In this document: in pieces, positions 34,924-42,774 of the stretch
Layout of the letters: each line of letters begins with the position of its first letter
Position numbering within the stretch: position 1 is the stretch's first letter
Source: an uncultured Lachnospiraceae bacterium
GTDB lineage: Bacteria; Bacillota; Clostridia; Lachnospirales; Lachnospiraceae
Length of the DNA stretch: 64,000 nucleotides
Direction of reading: 5' to 3'
Assembly (NCBI GenBank): GCA_947588845.1
Contig: CANQAR010000007.1
Location: forward strand, 1 to 64,000
The notes under the pieces: model-generated
Told to the model about the DNA's origin: nothing
What the model saw: the letters and a program-made list of their open reading frames with translations, nothing else
Databases searched by the model: none
Translations under genes and position numbers: made by a program

Positions 34924-35775
34924 ATGTCAGATGATAGGACTTTGAAAAAGGAAGATATAAAGCCATCTGATATTAAAGCTAATATATATGATTCGGTAGA
35001 AATAGTTGTTGATATTTATGGTGTTACCGAACACAATATTGAAGATACTCTGGAAAAGTTAATTGAAATATTACCTGCTCAAAAATATAGAAGAACAGAT
35101 GATTCTTTAACAGTTGAAGAGATTAATGCTTATGGGGATCGAAAGGATATTCCTTTAACTCATTCTTTAAGGAGAAGATACTTGGAAAAGGAAGGTGTAG
35201 TCAGGTATTATTCAAAAAAGGATTCGGAAAAAATAACAATATGTGGATTGTTTATAAGCATATCTTTATCGTATGAAATAGCTCATATCTTGAAAGACAA
35301 TATAGAATTAATGCATAAAATTATTGAAATATTCAAAAAACTGGAATACTTTGAAGTTGAAAGAATTTCTCTGATAAAAAAAGATAGTATATATTGTTCG
35401 TCTTTAGATGATTTGTATCAATGCTTTAATGAAAAAATGTTTTCTGATGCAGGATATGCTTTAGGGTATAAAGCAGGGGAAACAGATTGTGGAGTGACAA
35501 AAGTTTATAATAATTTTTCTTATAAAGAAACAGATATTATTTTGAATAAACAAATAATGGCAGGACAATTAGCTGATTCAGATGAAATTGTTTATGAGGG
35601 TAAGATGGAGACAATAGTTTCCAGGGGATTATTTGAAGACCTGATAAATGTAAAAGAAATATTGAGTGAATTGAATGATATTTCCTTTGAGATATTTATG
35701 AATCATATAACAGATGATTTTGCAGCGGATCTGGTTGCGGGAAAATCATCGAAAGTAAAGGCGGGGGTGAAATGA
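34924..35775 (+). CDS. Unknown AT-rich-cassette protein, first gene
   Basis: 283 residues. I do not recognise it firmly. The layout (an N-terminal VEIVVDIYGV strand, a long helical middle, then RISLIKKDSIYC) is reminiscent of the TIGR04255 family of sporadic, defence-linked proteins, at low confidence. There is no signal or membrane segment. The start at 34924 is favoured by GAAGG 9 bases upstream; ATG 34891 lacks an RBS. Its TGA overlaps the next ATG. Codons are strongly AT-rich, unlike the neighbours, which suggests transfer. Confidence 0.65.
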   Translation: MSDDRTLKKEDIKPSDIKANIYDSVEIVVDIYGVTEHNIEDTLEKLIEILPAQKYRRTDDSLTVEEINAYGDRKDIPLTHSLRRRYLEKEGVVRYYSKKDSEKITICGLFISISLSYEIAHILKDNIELMHKIIEIFKKLEYFEVERISLIKKDSIYCSSLDDLYQCFNEKMFSDAGYALGYKAGETDCGVTKVYNNFSYKETDIILNKQIMAGQLADSDEIVYEGKMETIVSRGLFEDLINVKEILSELNDISFEIFMNHITDDFAADLVAGKSSKVKAGVK

Positions 35776-35963
35776 TTGCTATGAGTGATATTAAAAAAAA
35801 TTCAGGTATTCTAAAAGTTGGAGGTATGCCGGAGATGGTTAAAAGCAATCCAAAAGTAAATTTTAAACCAACAGAATCAAGCGTCAGAAGAATGGCAAAA
35901 GCCAACCAGGAAGAGCATATCAGAGCATCAGATAATATTATGAAATTTAAAATAACCAGGTAA
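35772..35963 (+). CDS. Small basic protein between the cassette genes
   Basis: 63 residues, Lys-rich (KSNPKVNFKPTESSVRRMAK), without a known domain. It overlaps the previous gene by ATGA, and the next gene starts 3 bases after its stop, so all three are translated together. GGGGG lies upstream; ATG 35781 is an alternative start. It may be an adaptor or antitoxin-like partner; this is a guess. Confidence 0.6.
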   Translation: MIAMSDIKKNSGILKVGGMPEMVKSNPKVNFKPTESSVRRMAKANQEEHIRASDNIMKFKITR

Positions 35964-35966
35964 TTT

Positions 35967-36956
35967 ATGAAAAAGACAATTACATTAGGGAAAGATGATA
36001 AACTTTTTATTAAAGTGTATCATATAGGATACTCAAAACAGGGAGAAAGCTGCATTTTTTTATTATATACGAGTGATAAAAAGATCTTATATTCACTGGC
36101 AATTGATTGTTATGAAGAGGAACAGTGTAATATAACTGATGAGATACTTAAGAAATGGAAACTTGAAAACAGGCTGGATATGTTTATATGGACGCATGCT
36201 CATGATGATCATTCAATTGGCATTAATAAGATAATTGAGAAGTATTGTACAAAAGATAGTATAATATGTATGGAAAACGTTTTTCAGATAAAAGAACAAT
36301 GTTCAGAATTATGTAAAGAAAATATTGAACATATATACAATCTGAATTATAAAAAAAGAGCAAAAAACAAGTGGAAAATAAATCCTCTGACCTGTTTTCC
36401 AGCTCTTTTGGATGGTAGGCAATTTAACGGTGAGAGTGATATTAAAAACCTGAATGTTCAATGTATTTCTCCATTTCCTGAAATAGGCGGGATGCAGACA
36501 GGCAGGATTAATCATAATAAAAGCTGTATCGCATGCATCATAAAAATAGAAATGAAAAATAATGATATTAATTTTTTATTTGCAGGCGATATGGAATATT
36601 ATACAATAGAAAAATTGATTATGGAGTATGAAGAATATAGAGATATTATACCATGTGTTTATAACTATATAAAAATTCCTCATCATGGAAGTGCTAACGC
36701 CAGGAATATGATAGATTTTTTGGCGTTGGAAGGGAAAAAATCAGGATTTGCATCAACATCAGTTTTTGTTAATAAAAAATTACCGGATCCTCAAATATTA
36801 CAAAAATATAAAAGCGTAGTCGAAGAAATAGCGTGTACTTCTGCCATTGATGTTCCACAATATGGGACAGGCGTTGTTTGTTTGACTTTTGATTTGTCCT
36901 TAAAAACAGTAACACCTGTTTTCTATGGTATGGCAGAGTATGTACATTTTTCATGA
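35967..36956 (+). CDS. ComEC-like metallo-beta-lactamase-fold hydrolase
   Basis: 329 residues. HxHxDH is His77, His79, Asp81, His82 (THAHDDHS); FAGDMEY (about 205) and IPHHGS (about 233-238) give the remaining metal ligands, as in ComEC/Rec2-type lactamases. There is no membrane or signal segment, so this is a soluble protein unlike ComEC itself. The family cleaves phosphodiesters or nucleotides, so a nuclease or nucleotide-cleaving effector is plausible. AT-rich codons match the two upstream genes. Confidence 0.8.
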   Translation: MKKTITLGKDDKLFIKVYHIGYSKQGESCIFLLYTSDKKILYSLAIDCYEEEQCNITDEILKKWKLENRLDMFIWTHAHDDHSIGINKIIEKYCTKDSIICMENVFQIKEQCSELCKENIEHIYNLNYKKRAKNKWKINPLTCFPALLDGRQFNGESDIKNLNVQCISPFPEIGGMQTGRINHNKSCIACIIKIEMKNNDINFLFAGDMEYYTIEKLIMEYEEYRDIIPCVYNYIKIPHHGSANARNMIDFLALEGKKSGFASTSVFVNKKLPDPQILQKYKSVVEEIACTSAIDVPQYGTGVVCLTFDLSLKTVTPVFYGMAEYVHFS

Positions 36957-37012
36957 TATGACAAAAAGCAGGAAGACCAACGGAAGGCAAAACGGCAGAA
37001 GGGGGGAGTTCT

Positions 37013-37647
37013 TTGTCTGCTTCAAAAAAGAAATTTCCGATTGGAATTGAGGATTTTAAGAAAATTCGAGCCAGTGACTTTTATTATGTGGACAAAACAG
37101 GACTGATCCGCGATCTGCTTAGATTCCCAATATGGAGATCCGCAGTATCTTCACTTCGCAGATTATGGAATTCTTCAAAGAAAATGTGAAAAAGGACGGT
37201 AAATCTCTGCAGGTTTTCTGCGCGGCGCTGCAGGAAGGAAATGCGGCAGAGGTGGAGCGCTGCTTCAATGAATACTTGAGAAAAACTGTCAGCATCCGGG
37301 ATACCTTTGTGAAAAAGCGGCTGAAGGAAAATTTCTATCATGGCATCCTGCTGGGGATTCTTGGATTCAAGGATTCCTGGGATGTCTACTCAAACCGTGA
37401 GGGCGGAGACGGTTACAGTGATATCGTGGCTGAGATTGCGGATGAACAGCTGGGAATCATTATCGAAGTGAAGTACTCCGAAGACGGCAGTCTGGAGAAA
37501 GACTGCCAGGAAGCTCTTGCACAGATTGAGGGAAAGCGGTATGCGGAATCGTTTTACGACGATGAAATCTGTACAGTTCTGAAATACGGACTGGCCTGCT
37601 ATAAAAAGCGGTGCAGGGCAGCGGTTATGAAAGAACAAATTAAATGA
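37013..37647 (+). pseudogene. AAA-ATPase/PD-(D/E)XK gene with internal deletion
   Basis: The N-terminal part (TTG 37013 behind GGGGGGAG) reads KKFPIGIEDFKKIRASDFYY, matching the start of the intact relative at 22841-24577. After DLLR the reading jumps frame to EIRSIFTSQIMEFF and continues to the nuclease end (GDGYSDIVAEIADEQLGIII, 37647). About 350 codons, including the Walker region, are gone and the junction (about 37123-37132) is frameshifted. The 171-residue C-terminal part could still start at ATG 37132 but has no RBS. Confidence 0.85.
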
Positions 37648-37713
37648 AACGTTTTTCCGGAGGACCGCCACTGTGTCAGCAGCCGCCCGGAATGTCGACG
37701 TGTTAATGCGGGT

Positions 37714-38490
37714 TCACGGCGTTTCGCTGTCCCCCTCTTTCCGGTTGACGTTCCAGTTGTTCATATAATTGTGATCCCGGTAGGCCTTCGGCGTCATCCC
37801 TGTCTGGGCGCGGAAATGCTGAATAAAATGACTCTGGGAGGCATAGGACAGCATATTCGCGATTTCCACCAGACTGTAGTCGCTGAAACGGAGGAGATTT
37901 TTCGCCATGTCAAGCTTGCGCTGGCGGATATACTCGCTGACAGAAACGCCTGTTTCCTGCTTGAAGATGCGGGATAGATAGGCGGGAGAAATACAGATAG
38001 CTTCGGCCAGATCATTGACAGTGATCCGGTCCATAATATGAACGTAAATATAATCGATCGCTTCCGCCACCTGTTTGGAGGAAGCGGCATTTTTTTTCAG
38101 CTGGCGCATTCTTCCGGCAAAGTCCAGCGCCATCTGATCGTGGAGAAGCACGATTTCGGGCAGATTTTTACAGCGGTCCATTTTCTGAATGTAGGAGTCA
38201 CTGAGGCCGAACGCCTCCTCCAGCGCCATTCCGCCCTCCATGCAGAAACGGGTGATCAGAGCTGCGGTGACGACAAAATGATAGCGCAGATTGGTTACCG
38301 GATCGTCGGAGAGACGTCCAACACCTTCCAGATTTTCAAAAGCTCCCTGGATACAGTTTTCCTGTACGGCGTCGATACGGCCCTCTGCCACAGCGCGGTA
38401 GAACAGGAATTCCTCGCCGGGTCCCCGATGACGGATCGGCTCTCGTTCCGCTTCCACTTCCATGGGCTTCCAGTCTTTTTCGGCTTTCAT
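37714..38490 (-). CDS. AraC-family transcriptional regulator
   Basis: 258 residues. The C-terminal HTH domain (about 160-250) includes ITVNDLAEAICISPAYLSRI and GMTPKAYRD. The N-terminal part is a helical sensor domain with no cupin motif I can see. The start at 38490 is 9 bases after GGGGAG. It faces away from the binding-protein operon at 39156, which it probably activates; the inducer may be a beta-glucan oligosaccharide. Confidence 0.88.
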   Translation of the reverse strand: MKAEKDWKPMEVEAEREPIRHRGPGEEFLFYRAVAEGRIDAVQENCIQGAFENLEGVGRLSDDPVTNLRYHFVVTAALITRFCMEGGMALEEAFGLSDSYIQKMDRCKNLPEIVLLHDQMALDFAGRMRQLKKNAASSKQVAEAIDYIYVHIMDRITVNDLAEAICISPAYLSRIFKQETGVSVSEYIRQRKLDMAKNLLRFSDYSLVEIANMLSYASQSHFIQHFRAQTGMTPKAYRDHNYMNNWNVNRKEGDSETP

Positions 38491-39155
38491 TCCAATCATC
38501 TCCCCATAATATGATCAAATAAAGCGTCTTTTGACTTCAACATCATAGCATGAATCTGACCGGGATACAAGGGGACTTGCCCGTATTTCACGCTTTTATT
38601 CCCGCGAGCAATGAGGAAAATAGCCATGCTTGCATGGATATTTGACGAATGCCGCGAGGGGTGCTGTGCGCCAGTGGCGCACGGTCAGCACCGACCGAAG
38701 CGGAGCGGAGACCAAATACCCCGCCCCTTGGGGCGCTGCAAGATTGATACCCCGTTGCTTGCAGCGGGGTCTTTGATTCATGGCAGTGTGACATGAAAGC
38801 TTAGTCACTGCTGACCTGATGATACTGCTTCTCAAGCACTCTGATCGGCAGGCCCGACATGATCAGTCATGCGCCCCCGTGATCAGCAGCAGCATTTCGC
38901 GCTGCGGATTCCGGGGATTCCGGCAAACTGCCTGAAAATCACGGTGAATGACGTGTTGCGTGGACAGTAACGCCGAAAGTACCATGTGAAACAGCGAAAG
39001 GAAGCAGGAGGATATGTCATATTTACCGAAATTTCACAAGAATCTGATATTTATTCATCAGATTTTATATACGAAAGCGGCCGGAATTTCTATAATATAA
39101 GCAACGTATGAGATGCGTATCATACAAAAAACAAAAAAGGAAAGGAGATATTATT
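38491..39155 (+). repeat. Divergent gap with family 1 repeat (38651-38785) and promoter region
   Basis: Bases 38651-38785 carry CCGCGAGGGGTGCTGTGCG, the palindrome GCGCCAGTGGCGCA, CACCGACCGAAGCGGAGCG and a third module, GCTGCAAGATTGAT followed by GTTGCTTGCAGCGG (also at 52360-52462). A TATAAT at 39091-39096 has no good -35 box, which fits activator-dependent expression of the operon at 39156. No coding frame. Confidence 0.6.
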
Positions 39156-40520
39156 ATGAAAAAAAGACAAATTTGTTTCGCACTGGCGGCATCGATAGTT
39201 CTTAGCCTGCCCTGCGGAAGCTTCCTGACATCAGCGGAGGAAGAGGAAGGCAAGATTATCAATATCTATGTGTGGAACGACGAGTGGCAGAACAAATTCA
39301 ACGCCAACTATCCGGAGGTAGATAAAACCTCCAAGGACAAATCCGTCACCTTCTTAAAGGACGGCACAGAGGTTCACTGGATCATCAATCCGAATCAGGA
39401 CGGCGTTTATCAGCAGAAGCTGGATGAGGCGCTTGGCAAGCAGGCGAGCGCGAGCGCGGACGAGAAGATCGACCTGTTCCTGGTGGAGGCTGACTATGCG
39501 CTGAAATACATTGATCCCGATGTAGATGTAGCAATGCCGATCTCTGAGCTGGGCATTACTGCGGACGACATTGCAAACCAGTATAAATACACGCAGGAAG
39601 CTGTGACTACCGCTGACGGTGAGATCCGCGGACTCAGCTATCAGGCGACTCCGGGTATGCTGGTTTACAGACGTTCCATCGCGCAGGATGTTCTTGGAAG
39701 CGATGATCCTGAGACTGTGGGCGCAGCGGTTGCCGACTGGGATAAATTCTATGAGACGGCAGACAAGATGAAGGAAGCCGGATATTACATGTATTCCGGA
39801 CGTGCCGATACGTACCGCGTGTACTCCAACAACGTTTCCGCTCCGTGGGTGGACGGATTCGATGTCGTGGTTGACGAGAACATGATGAACTGGGTCAACC
39901 GCTCCAAGGAAGATACCGACAACGGCGTGAACCATAAAGTAGGCGGCCAGTGGACAGACGAGTGGAATAAAGATATGGGACCGGATTCCAAGGTCTTCTG
40001 CTTCTTCCTTCCGGCCTGGGGCCTGGATACCTGCATCAAGCCGAACGTGACAGATACCGACGCAGCTGAAGACTGGGCTGTCTGCCCGGCTCCGCAGAGC
40101 TTCTACTGGGGCGGCACTTGGCTGATCGCCTGCCGCGGCACGGACAATCCTGCACACCTGAAAGACATCATGCTGAAGATGACGGCAGACACAGATATTC
40201 TTCGCAACCTTGCAGTGAAGAACGGTGAGATGAGCAACGACCAGCCTCTGATGGAGGAGCTGGCAGAATCTCCGGACTTCGGTATCGACCTGCTGAGCGG
40301 TCAGAACTACATCGGCGTTTTGTCCTCGGCGGCAGCGAATATCAGCCTTGCGAATGTTTCTCCTTATGATCAGGGCTGCACGGAAGAATTCCAGAACGCG
40401 TTTGGTGATTACTTCAACGGAGTCATTGATCTGGATACGGCAAAGAGCAACTTTGAGACAGCGATCCATGAGCGCTATCCGGAGCTGGCTGCCGGCACAG
40501 TGAAGTGGCCTGAAGAGTAA
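39156..40520 (+). CDS. Sugar ABC transporter substrate-binding protein (beta-glucan locus)
   Basis: 454 residues of extracellular solute-binding family 1. A Sec-type signal (about 1-29, QICFALAASIVLSLPCGSF) with a Cys that is not a clean lipobox; the mature part begins after SAEEE. Body motifs include YVWNDEWQNKFN and LDLLSGQNYIGV. The start at 39156 follows AAAGGAG. It lies upstream of two permeases and a secreted GH16 glucanase, so its ligand is probably a beta-1,3-glucan oligosaccharide. It should be the most abundant product of the operon. Confidence 0.9.
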   Translation: MKKRQICFALAASIVLSLPCGSFLTSAEEEEGKIINIYVWNDEWQNKFNANYPEVDKTSKDKSVTFLKDGTEVHWIINPNQDGVYQQKLDEALGKQASASADEKIDLFLVEADYALKYIDPDVDVAMPISELGITADDIANQYKYTQEAVTTADGEIRGLSYQATPGMLVYRRSIAQDVLGSDDPETVGAAVADWDKFYETADKMKEAGYYMYSGRADTYRVYSNNVSAPWVDGFDVVVDENMMNWVNRSKEDTDNGVNHKVGGQWTDEWNKDMGPDSKVFCFFLPAWGLDTCIKPNVTDTDAAEDWAVCPAPQSFYWGGTWLIACRGTDNPAHLKDIMLKMTADTDILRNLAVKNGEMSNDQPLMEELAESPDFGIDLLSGQNYIGVLSSAAANISLANVSPYDQGCTEEFQNAFGDYFNGVIDLDTAKSNFETAIHERYPELAAGTVKWPEE

Positions 40521-40581
40521 AGCTTCATGGGGCTGTGAAGAAATGAAACTGTTCACGGTCCCGGCACCAGGAATGAAAGCT

Positions 40582-40607
40582 CAGGGGGCGGCCAGGCCCG
40601 CCTCCTG
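40582..40607 (+). terminator. Attenuating hairpin between binding protein and permease
   Basis: CAGGGGGCGG pairs imperfectly with CCGCCTCCTG, followed by TATTTC. A weak hairpin at this place usually lowers permease mRNA relative to binding-protein mRNA. Confidence 0.5.
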
Positions 40608-40654
40608 TATTTCTGCAAAGGATGTTTTATAAAATCGTGAAGGGAGGACTTCTC

Positions 40655-41602
40655 GTGAAAAAACGTAAAGGCGTCAGCTACGCAAAATGGGGATATATTT
40701 TCATTCTGCCGTTCTTCCTGACGTATGCCATATTCTCTCTGATTCCGCTGGTGGACACCATCCGGAACAGCTTTTATACGTATTTCTACTCCGGACTGAA
40801 AGTCGTCGGTCCCACCTGGGCCGGTCTTAACAACTATAAGGAACTTCTTTCCGCTGATCTGCCCAAGTATGCGTGGAACACCTTTGTGATGTGGATCCTG
40901 GGCTTTATTCCTCAGATCTGCGTGGCCCTGCTTCTGGCCGCATGGTTTACGGACGCGCGGTTTAAGATCAGAGGAAAGCAGTTCTTCAAGGTAGTCATCT
41001 ACCTGCCGAACCTGATCATGGCATCTGCTTTTGCAATGTTGTTCTTTGCATTGTTCTCCAACACAGGACCGGTCAACAACATCCTCATCAGTATGGGTGT
41101 TGTGGGAGAGGCTATCCGATTCATGGAATCTACGCTGGGAGCCCGCTCTCTGGTGGCTTTGATGAATTTCCTCATGTGGTTCGGAAACAGCACGATCATG
41201 CTGATGGCTGCCATTATGGGCATCAACCCGTCCATTTTTGAGGCAGCGGAACTGGACGGCTGTACGCAGTCGCAGAAATTTTTCAAGATCACTCTGCCGC
41301 AGATCCGTCCTCTGCTGACTTACACCCTGATCACATCTCTCATCGGCGGTCTGCAGATGTTCGATGTGCCGCAGATCCTGACAAATGGCCAGGGCGCTCC
41401 GGACCGTACCACCATGACGCTGATCATGTTCCTCAACAAGCATCTTCAGGCCAAGAACTACGGCATGGCCGGCGCTCTGTCCGTGTATCTCTTTGTAATC
41501 AGCGCCGTTCTCTGCTTCTTCGTGTTTAAGATGAATACGGACAGCGATCCTGACGGTTCCAAGGCCGCGGCGAAGCGGGCAAAGAAAGGAGGCAAAGCCT
41601 GA
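40655..41602 (+). CDS. ABC sugar permease (MalF-like)
   Basis: 315 residues, about 6 membrane segments. The EAA loop reads EAAELDGCTQSQKFFKITLP (about 199-218). The start is GTG 40655 behind GGGAGG. It pairs with the next permease; no ATP-binding subunit is encoded in the locus, so a shared MsmK-type ATPase is likely. The stop overlaps the next ATG. Confidence 0.9.
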   Translation: MKKRKGVSYAKWGYIFILPFFLTYAIFSLIPLVDTIRNSFYTYFYSGLKVVGPTWAGLNNYKELLSADLPKYAWNTFVMWILGFIPQICVALLLAAWFTDARFKIRGKQFFKVVIYLPNLIMASAFAMLFFALFSNTGPVNNILISMGVVGEAIRFMESTLGARSLVALMNFLMWFGNSTIMLMAAIMGINPSIFEAAELDGCTQSQKFFKITLPQIRPLLTYTLITSLIGGLQMFDVPQILTNGQGAPDRTTMTLIMFLNKHLQAKNYGMAGALSVYLFVISAVLCFFVFKMNTDSDPDGSKAAAKRAKKGGKA

Positions 41603-42456
41603 TGAGTGAGAAAAAGAGTGGAAAAAAGGTGAGCGTGCGCTCCATTATCGCGCATGTCGTACTGATCTTCCTGTCATTTTTGTGTCTGTTCTTCTTTTAC
41701 ATACTGATCATCAACGCGACGCGCTCCCACGCACAGCTGCAGCTTGGCTTTTCGGCTCTGCCGGGATCCAGCCTGATGACAAACCTGAACAACGTTCTGA
41801 ACGATCCGGCGATTCCGATCGTCAAAGGTATCTTAAACAGCCTGATCGTTTCCGGCTGCTGCGCGGCGATCGTGACTTATTTCTCCGCCCTGACGGCATA
41901 TGGCATTTACGCCTATGATTTCAGGCTGAAGAAGCTGGCGTTTACTTTTATCATGGCCATTCTGGTCATGCCGACTCAGGTAACGGCGCTTGGTTTCCTG
42001 CGCCTGATCACGAACATGCATATGGACGACTCTCTGCTTCCGCTGATTCTGCCGTCCATCGCTTCACCCGCAACCTTTTACTTTATGCACAGCTACATGC
42101 AGTCCTCGCTGCCTAAAGATCTGGTGGAAGCAGCCCGGATCGACGGTTCCGGCGAGTACGGAACCTTCAACCACATCGTGATCCCCATCATGAAGCCGGC
42201 GATTGCTGTTCAGGCCATCTTCACCTTCGTGGGTTCCTGGAACAATTACTTCATTCCGGCATTGGTGATCACGTCCAAGAACAAGCAGACGCTTCCGATC
42301 ATGATCGCTACCCTTCGAGGCGCGGACTACATGAACTTTGATATGGGCAAGATCTATATGATGATCACAATCGCCATTGTACCGATTATTATCATTTATC
42401 TGTGCCTGTCCAAGTTCATCGTCGAGGGCGTTGCTCTTGGAGGCGTGAAAGAGTAA
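41602..42456 (+). CDS. ABC sugar permease (MalG-like)
   Basis: 284 residues, about 6 membrane segments. The EAA loop reads EAARIDGSGEYGTFNHIVIP (about 174-193). It begins with the A of the upstream TGATG, so the two permeases are made in equal amounts. It ends before a strong hairpin (42523-42570). Confidence 0.9.
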   Translation: MSEKKSGKKVSVRSIIAHVVLIFLSFLCLFFFYILIINATRSHAQLQLGFSALPGSSLMTNLNNVLNDPAIPIVKGILNSLIVSGCCAAIVTYFSALTAYGIYAYDFRLKKLAFTFIMAILVMPTQVTALGFLRLITNMHMDDSLLPLILPSIASPATFYFMHSYMQSSLPKDLVEAARIDGSGEYGTFNHIVIPIMKPAIAVQAIFTFVGSWNNYFIPALVITSKNKQTLPIMIATLRGADYMNFDMGKIYMMITIAIVPIIIIYLCLSKFIVEGVALGGVKE

Positions 42457-42522
42457 AGAATTTTCGGACGAAAATCATCGTAAAACGGACAGGGCGCGGA
42501 CAGAGCGTTCTGTTGGAACCAG

Positions 42523-42570
42523 ATATCCCGCAGCAGGCTGGCAGAGCCGCGGCATGGCTGCGGGATATTT
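42523..42570 (+). terminator. Terminator-like hairpin after the permeases
   Basis: Perfect 11-bp stem ATATCCCGCAG / CTGCGGGATAT around a 24-base loop, followed by TTG. The T-tract is short, so termination may be partial. Confidence 0.55.
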
Positions 42571-42774
42571 GTATATCAGATGGGGATGACTCCCGTCTCT
42601 TCAGGCGGTGAGTGACAAATCCGTATCAGTGGCGGGATTCAATCCTCCATCTGATATACGCTCCGCGGGGGTGCTGCGCGCCAGTGACGCGCGTTTAGCA
42701 CCGACCGAAACGAAGTGAAGAGCGCAGAACTCGCAGGTGAGTCTTGAACAGATAGAGGGAGGCGGACTTTAATA
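42571..42774 (+). repeat. Family 1 repeat upstream of the glucanase (42655-42755)
   Basis: TACGCTCCGCGGGGGTGCTG, GCGCCAGTGACGCGC, AGCACCGACCGAAACGAAGT, then AACTCGCAGGTGAGTCTTGA. The gap also has TATATCAGATGG (42572-42583) inverted to CCATCTGATATA, and the latter also occurs at the end of the copy at 59158. The glucanase RBS lies at its right edge. Confidence 0.65.

Noticed and set aside
34924-35775. Firm assignment of the first cassette gene to TIGR04255
   Set aside because: Resemblance is limited to general layout; I could not verify the diagnostic residues without a profile search.
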